Shown: one piece after another, positions 40,601-52,151 of the stretch | Numbering within the stretch: position 1 is the stretch's first letter | Layout of the letters: each line of letters begins with the position of its first letter | Source: Anastatus disparis | Taxonomy: Eukaryota; Arthropoda; Insecta; Hymenoptera; Eupelmidae | Direction of reading: 5' to 3' | DNA: 64,000 nt | Assembly: GCA_017163975.1 (NCBI GenBank) | Contig: JAFFSR010000227.1 | Location: forward strand, 2,976,001-3,040,000 | Notes under the pieces: generated by a model | Databases searched by the model: none | The model's input: the letters and a program-made list of their open reading frames with translations, nothing else | Told to the model about the DNA's origin: nothing | Program-made: the position numbers and the translations under genes

Positions 40601-42658
40601 TAAATTCATTTTTTTCTCCTTTTTTTTTTAACATATAAATATACACCTACACATTTACACACACATACATACACATAAGCAAAGTTACCGCATGTTTTTC
40701 CACCATTTTGGAGTTGGCGAGTTGCTGGGTTGGTAAAATTGCCAAGCAGAGAGAGAGCGGGGAGGAGAGGTGAAAAAAATAACAAGCTCTATTTTTCACA
40801 ATAATTGTCAGCCCTTGCGCGAAAGAGCGAAAGCACTTTCATATATCCCTATGGATACAAAATTAACTATACTACACCCTTTTTTTTCACGCGCTTTATG
40901 TATATATACTCTCTTTTTTTCAATTGTTATTTTTTTTTTTCTTTTAGTTGGTTGTTTGTGTATATAGCTACGGCGTGGTCTCTCGATTTATTTATCTCAT
41001 GTGCATTTAAACGCACCAGCACATATACCACGCTAGTGTGTATAATACTTTTGCTGTTTTCGTGTATATACGTATATAAATATATATCTAACCGCGCAAA
41101 CTCGCTGGTGGCTTGGTACTCTTTCCGCTTGTGTGTTAAGATTAATGCGACGCACTGTCGCGAATTTCGACTCTCTTGGCTTTCGCTGCTTTATTTATTG
41201 AGTCCAGTTGTTTTCGCTTTTTTTTTTTAAACTTTTTTTTTTTTTGTTAAGCATGTAGCTCTTGCGCTTTTGTTGTATTCATTAAATTGGCGTATTTATT
41301 AGCATACGAGTTTGGGCTTGTAAAGGCCGAAACGAAATATTGCATTGACTTGTACTTCTGTGGAAACTTGTTTTGTTTTTCTTTAATATAAATTAATTAC
41401 AGTTAATACAGTGTTGTTATTATATTTTGAATAATAGGTGTAAGTTAAGAATATAATTTAACTGCATAAAGAATAAATATTAAGGTAAATCTATGCATTT
41501 TTTCATTTATCATTTATTTATGTGATATTACAAGAATTAAAATTTAAAAAAAATTAGATGCAATTAACAAATTTAATTTAATTTTAAGAAAATACTTTAA
41601 ATAAATATTCATAAGTAAAAACATCTAATTTTATTTTTTAAATACTTAATAACACTAATTACTTTTAATATTCACAAAAATACATAGTTTATGAATATTT
41701 AAATTTTACTAATAAACGTTTCAAACCGTAATAAAGCCGTATCATAAAAATTAATTAGTTTGTACCAATTTTAATAATTTAAATTTATTAAATTTACTGA
41801 TATTAAATGAAATTAAAAATTTCATATTTATGATTATTTGTACTTTAGATTTTAGAAAATAGCTATTATATTTAAAACTTTTGTCATAATTTTATATTAA
41901 GTAACTGTGTATTTCAATATAAGTACTTAAAATAAATTAAAACAGACATATGTAAATTATGCTTCATATTACTAAAAGTAAATAATTAAATTGTAATTTA
42001 ACATCAATTTAAAAATAATACTAAAAAATTATTAGAGTTATAGCAAAAATATACTTAAAAAAGTTTTAAAAACAGTAACTGTTTGTCAATTTTTTAAAAT
42101 ATTTCAATAATAAAAAACTATTAAATATAAGTTATAAGAAAAAATGCAGTTACCTAAAATAAAACTAATAATTTATGTTCATTGATAATTACTAATATAT
42201 TTTTTTTATACAAGTTCCTATACAGTCATAGTATATATTTATTTTATTTGTTATTTTTTTTCGTTTTCTTCACGAATCCTGAAAAGATAGATTTACAAAA
42301 TTTTTGGATTTCGATATGAATCTATATCAGAACTCCAAATTAGGATTGTTTTCTAGAAAATAGGAAATATTTTGTTTGTATCCAATACAAAAAAAAATTG
42401 TTCGAAAATTCATGAGAAATTTCCAAAGAAATGTCGATCAAATAATTTATTTTGAAAAATAGAAAATTTTTATTTCAAATCATGTATACTCTTAGTAACA
42501 TCAGGTATAAATGAATATATATGATAAAATCAGATGTTTTTAGTTTACGTTCTTTGTTATTAGCCTAAATTACCATTGGCTCTTTAATTGTAATTTTCAT
42601 ATTCTGCATAATAGTAATTATAGTTTACAGATAAATTTCATTTATGTTGTTTTAATGA
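37691..42658. other. Gene-free AT-rich stretch
   Basis: No gene is recognised. A T19 run lies at 37731-37749. A comparatively mixed segment at about 38560-38900 holds a 71-codon ATG frame without recognisable features. A 141-codon frame at 40805-41230 is Phe/Tyr/Leu-rich and starts only at an alternative codon. The segment 41380-42660 is extremely AT-rich with almost no GC. Confidence 0.65.
37731..37749. repeat. Poly-T run (19 bases)
   Basis: Nineteen consecutive T residues, about 40 bases beyond SINE copy 5. Confidence 0.9.
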
Positions 42659-42852
42659 GAGGTCGTCAGTGGCTCAGTCAGTAAAGCGATAGATTCGTAA
42701 TCTCGAGGTTCCGAGTTCGAATTCCGCTCTCGGCCAATTTCTACAAGCACCACTGTACGTTACATATGCTTTGTTCACAAACATACTGACGACCTCCGTC
42801 GCTAATTAACATCGTCATGATAGCTTAAAACAGCGACGTTGAATAAAAAAAA
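42659..42852 (+). mobile_element. tRNA-derived SINE, copy 6
   Basis: Plus-strand member. The A box TGGCTCAGTCAG is at 42670-42681, and the B box GAGTTCGAAT lies at 42713-42722. In this copy the first 12 bases, GAGGTCGTCAGT, are exactly reverse-complementary to ACTGACGACCTC at 42785-42796 in the body, so the head and body can pair. The element ends CAGCGACGTTGAATAAAAAAAA. Confidence 0.93.
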
Positions 42853-45800
42853 TATTGTGTTTTTAGATCATCTATCTCGTACATATCTGCATTTTAATTA
42901 TTTTTTTATTTTTACAGGAAATCTTAAATAAATAAAGATATACTTACATGATTCAGTGAATTAAATTATATTTTTAGTTTTTGTAATTTCATTACAAAAA
43001 CTACTATTTCGTTTCCACTTTTAAATTTCAAAACATGTAAGAAGTGTTTTGAAGTAATTTTATTTATATTTAATAAAGTGAACAAATTAATCAATTATTC
43101 AGATTTTTTATATTTCTAATAAAAACATCATTTAGATTAACGAGAGACAAAGCTAGGTACCATGGATATTCGATTTGAAAATCTTTATATACTGTCGAAT
43201 CAATTATAAATTGAATAAAGTATTGCGTAAAAGAGTAATTCATTCGTATAATTTTAAACACAAGCCTCAATCTTTTTTGTTTTATTTTCTGTTGTAACTA
43301 CAATACTTAATATTCTGTGAAATTTCCGATTTTCAAAAGCTTTAAAATCAATGATTGTTTGTAATACATAAAACCACTTAAGTCTTTCTACGATATCTAT
43401 AAATAATCACAACGAAAAATATGATAATTTAATCTCAAACTACCAAATAATAAAACTACAATATTTTTTAAATAATGTTTGTAGAAATCATTTCATCTTA
43501 ACGTAAATTAACAATGTATTTGAAAATCTCATTTTAAAAAAATAAATTTAAAGTTTTCGTACCTCTAAATGACTATAAATTGTATTTGTAAATTCTATTC
43601 GTAAATAAATATCACAATAGAAAAAAGAAGAATCAGTTTTGTTTGCGAGCTCATCGATTTCAATTCAGTCAATACTTTATTTCTTAGCCCATTTAACCTT
43701 TCTATGATGCTTATTTTTGCCATTTTACTAGGAATCTGCGCAACGCTCAATAAGTATATAAACTGCAGAAGCTGAGAGCTCGTTAATCCTTACAACTTAT
43801 ACATACTCACGTACACACTTATGCACTATATGTTTACATGCGAGTGTATGGGTTGCATTAAGCGTAAGACTATTGCATTATATTCCTCGTGTACAGCATA
43901 GAAGATATCTGAGCAACTTATACATTGGCTGTTTTTTTTGTAGAAAATGGGCTCTTTAAAAATCACTAAGCATGAAATTTGAAAATAAAAAAAAGAAAAC
44001 AAAAAGAAGGTAAAAAAAAAAGACCGAAAGCATTAAATTATGATTTTGGATACGAGCCAAGGTAGAAAAGACTAAGGCGCCGTTTGCAACGCGCGCGCGA
44101 GAATCCCACCTTGATTTATACAGCCAATTTCAAAAATGAGAAATGCCCGTATCCAAATTGAAATTCTACTTTCGTAAATAAAAACTTATTGTATACTATT
44201 TCACTAATTATTGTTTTAATCAAATTATACAATATCCACGCTTTGTTATTCATGAAAAATTTGATTTGAGAAAGATTTTCAGCGTTGAATTTTAAAATTG
44301 AACAAACATCATTTTTTTAAATATTTCATACATTGAATTTCATTTCCACACAATTGAATAACTTCAATAATTTATACTTTACGTTATAATTGAGATTAAT
44401 ATTTTTTTGATTGACATAATATACTGCACCAGTCAAAAATTCATAAAAAATTTTTTATTCAAAAGCTTTTTCTTAAATTTAACATTCTCTTAACATGAAA
44501 CATTTGGATTTTTGGTAATACGAATTTTATTTTTGATTGACGACTGTTCTGAGCATTAACAATTACTCTCTAAAAATTCATCTTGTCCATAACGAAAGAT
44601 TTTTTTATTCTATCAGAATGATTTAAAATATATTAAAAATCATCTACAAAATATTATTCTACCCACTCATTTATTTTATTTAAGTCGGAAAACTTCGTAT
44701 TTCAAAAGACATGAAGTTAATTTTCATTTAACACCTACGTTTGACATTACAAATTATTCTTCAAGACTTTAGTCGGTCTACACTGAATGGCTTTTCTCCA
44801 TAAACGTAATAGAAAAATGATCGTAGCTCTTGCCATTTGGCAAAATTTTGCCCTGGAATTACCTTAATATAAAGATTACATTTTTCATGATTTTTCTGTA
44901 AATTTGAAGGAAAAGTTTTTCATCAATTTATTTTAAAACTTTTGAATAAAATGTATTTTCGAAATGGATACCATTAAAAAACGAAAATCACTTTTATAAA
45001 TTGACAATAGTGTTATTAAAATAACTTCCACATATTATAAAAATTTAAAATTTAATCTTCAATTTGAAATGTTTTTTTTAAAACTTTTTATTCTGTGATT
45101 AATAGAATCCAAGATATTATAATTTAGAGTAAACCTTTCCAGTACTTTAACATTTTTACTATTTGCATAATCTTCCACCTTTTATTAATGCATTTTCTTG
45201 ATGCATACATCGAGATGAAATGTGTTTTAAATGCATTTTTAAATAACATTTGAAATTAAAAAAGGAATTAAAAACCAAAATTCTGAATAATAATCGACTA
45301 TTGATTTAGCAAAAATTATGCGCTACGCTTTTTTTAGAATTTTCAAAGTTTCTGAGATAACATTGAACTTTTCAAATAATAACTTCACCAAACTTTTTTT
45401 ACATTATTTTGTGCTCTTTTCGCAGTATAGTTTCTATGATTAATTCCTAAATCAAATAATACTATCCTCAAAATAAACACATTAGTAAGCGCATGAATAA
45501 CGTTCAAATATACTGTGTTAATGCGTTAAATAAGCTCGCAACTAATTTCCACGAAAATATCAGAGAGAAATAGAAGAAAAGAAGAGAAATAGTTCCGGTG
45601 AAATTGTAACGGCAATAAAAACCTTTAACTCGTGCCTCACCTATATATTGCTCATTGAGAGATTGTTCAATAACACCAAACAATCGTATAGCTAGCTCCT
45701 ATCATTTAAGTACAGACACATACACAAAGAAAAACATTAAATGCTCTTCTAAATACAAAATTAACAGCCTTAAACCCGTACCACCCCAGAACAACAATAA

Positions 45801-48800
45801 ATACGTGACTCATAGCCTCCTCACGTATTTCGGTAATGATTCGCTTGACCTATAAACGTTAAATCTTTTTTTATTGTTCGGAGAAAAATTTTCACTCTAA
45901 GAATAATAAAATATAATAAAATTTCTTCTTTTTTTCTTCACAGCAAAGATAATTTTTTTAGTGAAAAAATTTTTTATTATATTAGTTAAGTCAAAAAATA
46001 CTGTTTCAAAATTCTTGGTAAAATTAAATTCGTTTCTTTTTTTTTCCCCCTTCAACATTTTGTTATAACGCTTCCCTTACAGTACTCTTACGAAATTAAA
46101 TTTGGTCTCATTTTATATATCTCAAAAAAAAGAAAAGTCAGATGAAATATTTAATTAAAAAATGTCAGCTTGTTACTTGATTGACAATTCAATTAAAATC
46201 GATCGAGATAATTGGAATTAATTATTCGAGACTGAATAAGCTCTTTTGTAATTTAATTTTTTTTCTTGAATTCATAAACACTAATAATGATTTTTCAAAT
46301 CTAATAAATTGCGTAAATAATTTTCTTTCTCATTTGAAAATGTTCATAATTTTCTATAAGACAAAGATATATTTTCAACAAGTTCTTTTTCACTTTGAGG
46401 CTCAATCGTTTTTCGAGCTATACACACAGCTCCCCAAAGCACAGTGCGGCACTTGGATCTGTCTCCACTATAATAATTTCACTCTTACAAAATCTCAACT
46501 CCGGTATATATAGAGTCGACAAAGCGCATTACTGTGCCTCGGGGATTTTTGCACGGCGAGTAAAACAAAAATCAAGTTCCTAAGAAAAGAGCTGAGAGAA
46601 AGAAAAAAAACAATAGTAAGGAAGAAAAGTAAGTAAGGAAAAAAAAAGGAACCTGAAAGTATTGTCTCGTTCTTTCTTGTTATACGAATGAAATGAATAA
46701 TTCATTGGGTTTGAGGTGTTAAGCAGCAGCTGCAATGGCAAGCCAAAGATTTGCAAGCTCTACATTTGTTTAGAGCTTGTGCTTGCGAAATTGCAGGCTA
46801 AAAAAACTTTATTTCTTTTTATACTTTTTTTTTCTCTCGTTCCTTTCTTCTTTCTTTGCATTTTTCTTCAACTTTTTCTTTATATATACGTAGGAGCGTA
46901 AGGTAAAACTACGATTGAAATGTATCGAGCTTGAGAGTTTTTCCTTTAGCCAATATAGCATTTGGCGTGCTCACAGCCGAATGCTCATCCATCAAAAATA
47001 ATTACGTACCTTTTACTCTACAGCCACCCTTTTTTCTTCTACTTCTTACCCTCGTTCTTCTTGATTTTTACACCCTATCGTATTTTCCCTCTTTTCTTTT
47101 CTCTCTGCGTATGTATAATATTTTTTAGGAAAAAGCTAGACCGATATTTTACGTATACACGTGTATATGTGTGTGTTTATATGGAGCTAGATACGCGAAA
47201 CGTTACCGTTCCGTAAATAGTAATTTCAGCCAGGATGATGTAATACGTGGACGCTGGGCAAAAGCTTATACTCAAGGTATAAATAACTCGACACTATACT
47301 TTACTCGGTGTATTGTTTCATAAAAGAATAGCAATGCTTATATTGTTTTTTTTTTCTTACTTGTACGCGTATGTATATGTAATTTATTTATTTATATCTT
47401 CCTTTTTTTTTTTATCTTCGGAGGAAATTAAAATTGTTTCGAGAATAACGAGGGTTACGAAGAGGTAAACGATTACCGGGAAGAAGAAGAGGAGAGAAAA
47501 AAAATAGAATTTATATCGAGATTCTTGCTAAAGTATTTGCGGAATATCTCGGACAGTTGTTCCACTTTGACTTTTTAAGAGGAATTTTTTTGTTGCTCAG
47601 AGGAAATTAAAGTTTCGCGAACGTGATTTCTTTTTTCTCAGCGCTTTTTATTCGACACTGCTTGATAAAACGTGTCTTTAATTGTTAAGAATAATGTTTG
47701 GTAGTCACTTCTTATGATAAATTCATTTTTTTGGCTTTTCAAATGCTTTATTTTCTGTAATATGAAAATAAAAAGCAAATCTTAATTAAATGTCAATTTA
47801 TTATTTATTTATTTGTATTATTCCGTACAACTACATTGACATCACAATTGGACTTTAGGTTAACTCATATTATTGCAATTAAAATCTTTGAAACAAATAA
47901 TTATTTAATATTATATCAATTAGTTGAATTTGTTTTTACGTCAGAAGTTAATTTATTAAAATTTTTTTTGTGATTTAATATAAGGATTTTGACTTCATTG
48001 CTAGAGAATTCACGAAATCTATAGTATTATACACTAAAAATTTTATTTTATTAAATATTTGTATTGCAAAATGTAGGGAGCAACGTAAAACATCGAATAA
48101 TATTACACGCAAGAAAAAAATTATTCTCAAGCTTAGATTTTATTTTTTATGTTTTGCATAATCAAAACAATTCAATCTGCGTTTCATGATGTTTCTATTT
48201 GATATTAATTTTTGAAAATTCATTTATCATTATCGATTTCCCACCTAAAGTATATCTTTCCTCATATTGAAATACAAATACAGAAAAATTTTCAATGTAC
48301 CATAATTTATAACCAACTTGACCTCGACCTCTAAATATTTTCGTATGTGTTGAGTGTTAGATGGGACACATTTCAACAGTTTCAACAATTCCTACTTTTT
48401 CTTTTGGCAAGTTAACATAAAATATCCAATATAGATGAATACATATTTATGTACATTACCTTATACTTATTACATAATCACGTATAAAATTAAATACTTA
48501 ATTAAAGTAATAGAAAATTAGGCTTGACAAAGTCATCGTTCTCTTAATTATTTACGAAATATCTTTTAATTTTGTACATATCTTCTATTATGCTTCAATG
48601 CACTTAACTTGTTAAGTGTTTTACAAAAAAGAAAATTTTTAGAGTATTGTTTTAAATTGCTAATTGGCTTATACATTCAAAAAGAAAAAAAAAAGGAACA
48701 TAAAAAAAATTTCTACGCTTATGAATTTAGCATTCAAAGAAAACAAAATTTTATTACCATATCATCTGGCTCGCGTTATTGATATTCCTATATCGACCGA

Positions 48801-49723
48801 GAGTTGCCGCGTGCTATGGCTTTTATGGAATTCAGGAAAATTAGCGAAATTGGTCTCGTCTATATACATCATCTTCATCCCGACGTTCTACAATATTTCT
48901 ATATATTATATACACACGTATATATATAGAATGCAGAAAGCAACGCCCATCCACTCAGCACTTCTGGAATTCAAACCACGCATTTCTCCGCTGCTTTCCT
49001 CCTCCCACCTATATCATCGTTTATTTCTCTCAGTCATTTGCACGCAACTCATTCTCTCGGCGCTGCGGAGAGAAGAAGAGAGAGAAAAAAAGAGAAAATT
49101 AGCCGACTATGATATAAACTGGTGCTTTTTTTTATGAACGTGAAGTATTATTTTTGCTTCTCTTTTTTCGCGGATTTTCGGACGAGGAGTAACAAAATTT
49201 ATGAATGTTAAAACAGAACTGATAAAATACTATAAATTAGAAAAATTTATAATTTTTTTAAGGTACGAGAGGATTTTAAAAAGTTATGCGCCATTTGGAA
49301 AGAGAAAAATTTTAAATAGTTATGGATTACGTAAATTATGAAAAGTTGAAAGGAATGCTATCTGTTATCTAAAAAAGACCAGATATTTTCATAAATATTA
49401 AGATACATGTACTTTTTAGCTAATTTTAAAACTATATCAACATTTTATTGAGCAATGACCAAAACATTATAACGTAAGAACGTTACTATCAAAACTAAGA
49501 CTATTAATTTGATTAAAAAGTTTATTGTTTCATGAATTTGAAACTTCAATTCTTGACATTGTATTTGAAAAAGTTCAAATTTTGTAAAATTCAAAGTCTT
49601 AGTAAGTTTGAAGATCAATTTTTCGTAGTTTGTAGAAAATGTAATCTCATAGTTTACTCTTTAATAAAAATAAAGTAAATATAAGAAGAGGTAGAAAAAC
49701 TTGGAATATTTCGAATACGGTAA
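42853..49723. other. Gene-free AT-rich stretch
   Basis: No gene is recognised. A (CG)5 run lies at 44090-44099. Less AT-rich patches occur at 43720-44110, 45540-45840, 46390-47220 and 48930-49130. Open frames in them, including a 157-codon frame at 48664-49137 that opens with a Lys run and lacks an ATG at its start, show no domain and are treated as chance. Confidence 0.65.
44090..44099. repeat. (CG)5 alternating tract
   Basis: Ten alternating C and G bases. Such tracts can adopt left-handed Z-DNA, and the run is rare in this AT-rich context. Confidence 0.9.
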
Positions 49724-49928
49724 GAGGTCGTCAGTGGCTCAGTCGGCAGAGCGGTGGATTCCTAATCTCGAGGTTCCGAGTTCGAATCTCGCTCTCGGCG
49801 GCCGATTGATACAAGCACCACTGTACGTTACATGTGCTATGCTGACAAAACACACTGATGATCTCCGTCGTTAATTAGCATCATAATGATAGCATAAATA
49901 CAGCGACGTTAAATTAAATTTTAAAAAA
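49724..49928 (+). mobile_element. tRNA-derived SINE, copy 7
   Basis: Plus-strand member. The A box TGGCTCAGTCGG is at 49735-49746 and the B box GAGTTCGAATC is at 49778-49788. The head is followed by GGCGGCCGATTG, a slightly longer head-body junction than in copies 3, 5 and 6 but shared with copies 1 and 2. The body ends CAGCGACGTTAAATTAAATTTT. Confidence 0.93.
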
Positions 49929-50026
49929 ATTGTAATTGCTTTGAAGTTTTGGTATTCTTGATCGAATATTTTGACGTTTTTAATTTTTTTGACATCTAAT
50001 ATAAAAAACCTAATGATTGAAATCAA

Positions 50027-50080
50027 GGGGCGCGGCAGCGCCCCCGATGGCAAGTAGGCGAAGCAATCGGGCGCTCCAAG
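50027..50080. repeat. GC-rich double-hairpin island
   Basis: Within very AT-rich DNA, GGGGCGC and GCGCCCC form a perfect 7-bp stem around GGCA. Directly beyond, CCCGAT and ATCGGG pair around a 17-base loop containing GGCGAAGC. The outer GGGGCGC can alternatively pair with GCGCTCC. GC-rich stem-loops like these occur near the ends of some insect Helitrons, but no CTRR end or TC start was found, so the origin is unknown. Confidence 0.7.
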
Positions 50081-50290
50081 CCTTTATATACGTTAAGTTT
50101 TCGTGTTTAACCTCGTAATTGAAAAAAAAATTTTTATTTTAAAAGATTTTTTTATATTTTATTATTGCTGAATCTTTAAAAAACTATTTTATTTATGTTT
50201 TTAAAAGATTCAACATAATTTGATGAATACTTTTTGTGTAACGTAAGTTTTTAAGTTCGTAGCAGACGGCATTACTATTTTACTTATAAT

Positions 50291-50440
50291 TTTTCTCCAG
50301 TTTCTTCAACTCATATATATAGATATACTGCCGTGCTTTTCTCCAGTTCGTCAATTCTTTAACTTATGTATATATATATAGGTATACTACCACACGTCTT
50401 TTTCTCCAGTTCGTCGATTCTTCGACTTACAAATATATAA
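50291..50440. repeat. Degenerate tandem repeat, ~45-62-bp unit, three copies
   Basis: Three successive units each begin TTTTCTCCAGTT. They continue with a (T/A)CTTCAACTTA-like part and, in the first two, a TATATATA.G.TATACT.CC.C.CG part. Unit starts are about 50291, 50337 and 50399, and the third unit is truncated. The repeat stops about 20 bases before the left arm of the large palindrome. Confidence 0.75.
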
Positions 50441-51282
50441 TATGAAATAAAAATAGATAATAAAAATAGGTACTACATTTTAATAAAAAAAGAGTGCTGT
50501 TTATGATTTGAATAATAAGGTTATATTTAATTTTTTTTTCGAATTTCAAAAATACATTTCATTTGTTTTTAATTTGCATATAATGTACATTTTTTAAAAG
50601 TATTTGAATTTTACATTCTTTTAACAATATTTTGTAAAAATTGTTTTGAATTTTAGTAAATACAAGTTTCAATTTTTGGAAGTTACAAATTTAAATTATT
50701 TCTTACGATTCAAATATTTTTCATTTTTTTTTTATTTTGCTTAACTTTTGTAAATACAAATAAAATATTTAAAAATCGTCATTAGAACAATATAAAAGTT
50801 TTGGAACGTAAAATGAATCAATCATTTCTTTTCTTTTTATTAATAATTTGATATTCTTAAATATAAAAGTTTGTAAATGTTACATTATATTAAATTTTTG
50901 TATGGTTTTTATTTTCAATTTATTGGGACTTGCAAGGGGAATATCTAGATATTAGAACTAAAATACTTTTTCTACTTTTGCAATATTTTTTCTTACATAA
51001 AATTCTAAAGATAGTCCATATCTATAATATCTATAAAATAATTCAATGAAATTTAAAAATAAATTCACGTAAAAATGAACGAGAACAGTCATAAGTAAAA
51101 ACCTAAAAGAAATTTTTATTTTATTAAATCTCTGTAACCAACAAACTGAATATTATAAAAGCTTACCTTTAAAAAGGTATATGATGGGCAAGTATGCTTA
51201 GCAATTTATTTTAATTAACGATTTTAACTATTTTGATGTCTTAAACATATTATAAACTATTTTTTTAGTGATAAAATCAAAC

Positions 51283-51324
51283 CTTGACATTAGAATTTTA
51301 TGAAATCATGAAACAAATGTCAAG
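51283..51324. repeat. Hairpin motif A, left arm
   Basis: CTTGACATT ... AATGTCAAG, a 9-bp inverted repeat with a 24-base spacer. It is one of four related units in the large palindrome and differs from the second left-arm unit by a few substitutions. Confidence 0.8.
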
Positions 51325-51398
51325 TATTTTTTTTTATAATTGAATTTTACATGGTTCACAGAATTAATCCATTTATTTAGTATTTGAAACTATCGAAT

Positions 51399-51440
51399 CT
51401 TGACATTAAAATTTCATGAAATCACGAAACAAATGTCAAG
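51399..51440. repeat. Hairpin motif B, left arm
   Basis: A second, diverged direct copy of the same 42-bp hairpin unit, 116 bases further on (CTTGACATT ... AATGTCAAG). Confidence 0.8.
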
Positions 51441-51994
51441 TATATAGTAAAAGTGATAAAACTATGGCACCTTACCATAATTTTTAACAAAAGATTTTTC
51501 AAATTTTTTTTTTTATAAATAAACGTTGAATTTTACTAACCAAATTACTTCTTATCTTTTTTTATCATTTATTTAAAAGTGTTCTGAAATTTTTAAAATC
51601 TTATTAAATATTTACAAAATTACTTGCTAGGCCCGTGGATAAATATTTTATTGGTGAAATGCTTAATGAATGTATGTTCTAACATTTGAACTAGAAATTA
51701 TAATAGGTGTAAGATACAGGTAATATACAATTATTTAAATGTATTAAGATGATACGCTCCTGAAAAATATACTGAACATAAAATACAATATTGTGTACAA
51801 CGGGCCTAGCAAGTAATTTTGTAAATATTTAATAAGATTTTAAAAATTTCAGAACACTTTTAAATAAATGATAAAAAAAGATAAGAAGTAATTTGGTTAG
51901 TAAAATTCAACGTTTATTTATAAAAAAAAAATTTGAAAAATCTTTTGTTAAAAATTATGGTAAGGTGCCATAGTTTTATCACTTTTACTATATA

Positions 51995-52036
51995 CTTGAC
52001 ATTTGTTTCGTGATTTCATGAAATTTTAATGTCAAG
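51995..52036. repeat. Hairpin motif B, right arm
   Basis: Mirror copy of the left-arm unit at 51399-51440, as expected from the inverted duplication. Confidence 0.8.
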
Positions 52037-52109
52037 ATTCGATAGTTTCAAATACTAAATAAATGGATTAATTCTGTGAACCATGTAAAATTCAATTATA
52101 AAAAAAATA

Positions 52110-52151
52110 CTTGACATTTGTTTCATGATTTCATAAAATTCTAATGTCAAG
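52110..52151. repeat. Hairpin motif A, right arm
   Basis: Mirror copy of the left-arm unit at 51283-51324. Confidence 0.8.

Larger units (their letters stand above)
49929..50461. other. Interval between SINE copy 7 and the large palindrome
   Basis: No gene is recognised. It holds the GC-rich hairpin island and the degenerate tandem repeat listed separately; the rest is AT-rich. A 60-codon minus-strand frame crossing the GC island has no recognisable features. Confidence 0.7.

Noticed and set aside
48664..49137. 157-codon plus-strand open frame, the longest in the window
   Set aside because: There is no ATG at its start, it opens with a Lys run from an A-rich tract, its composition is mixed without motifs, and it ends in a poly-T stretch.
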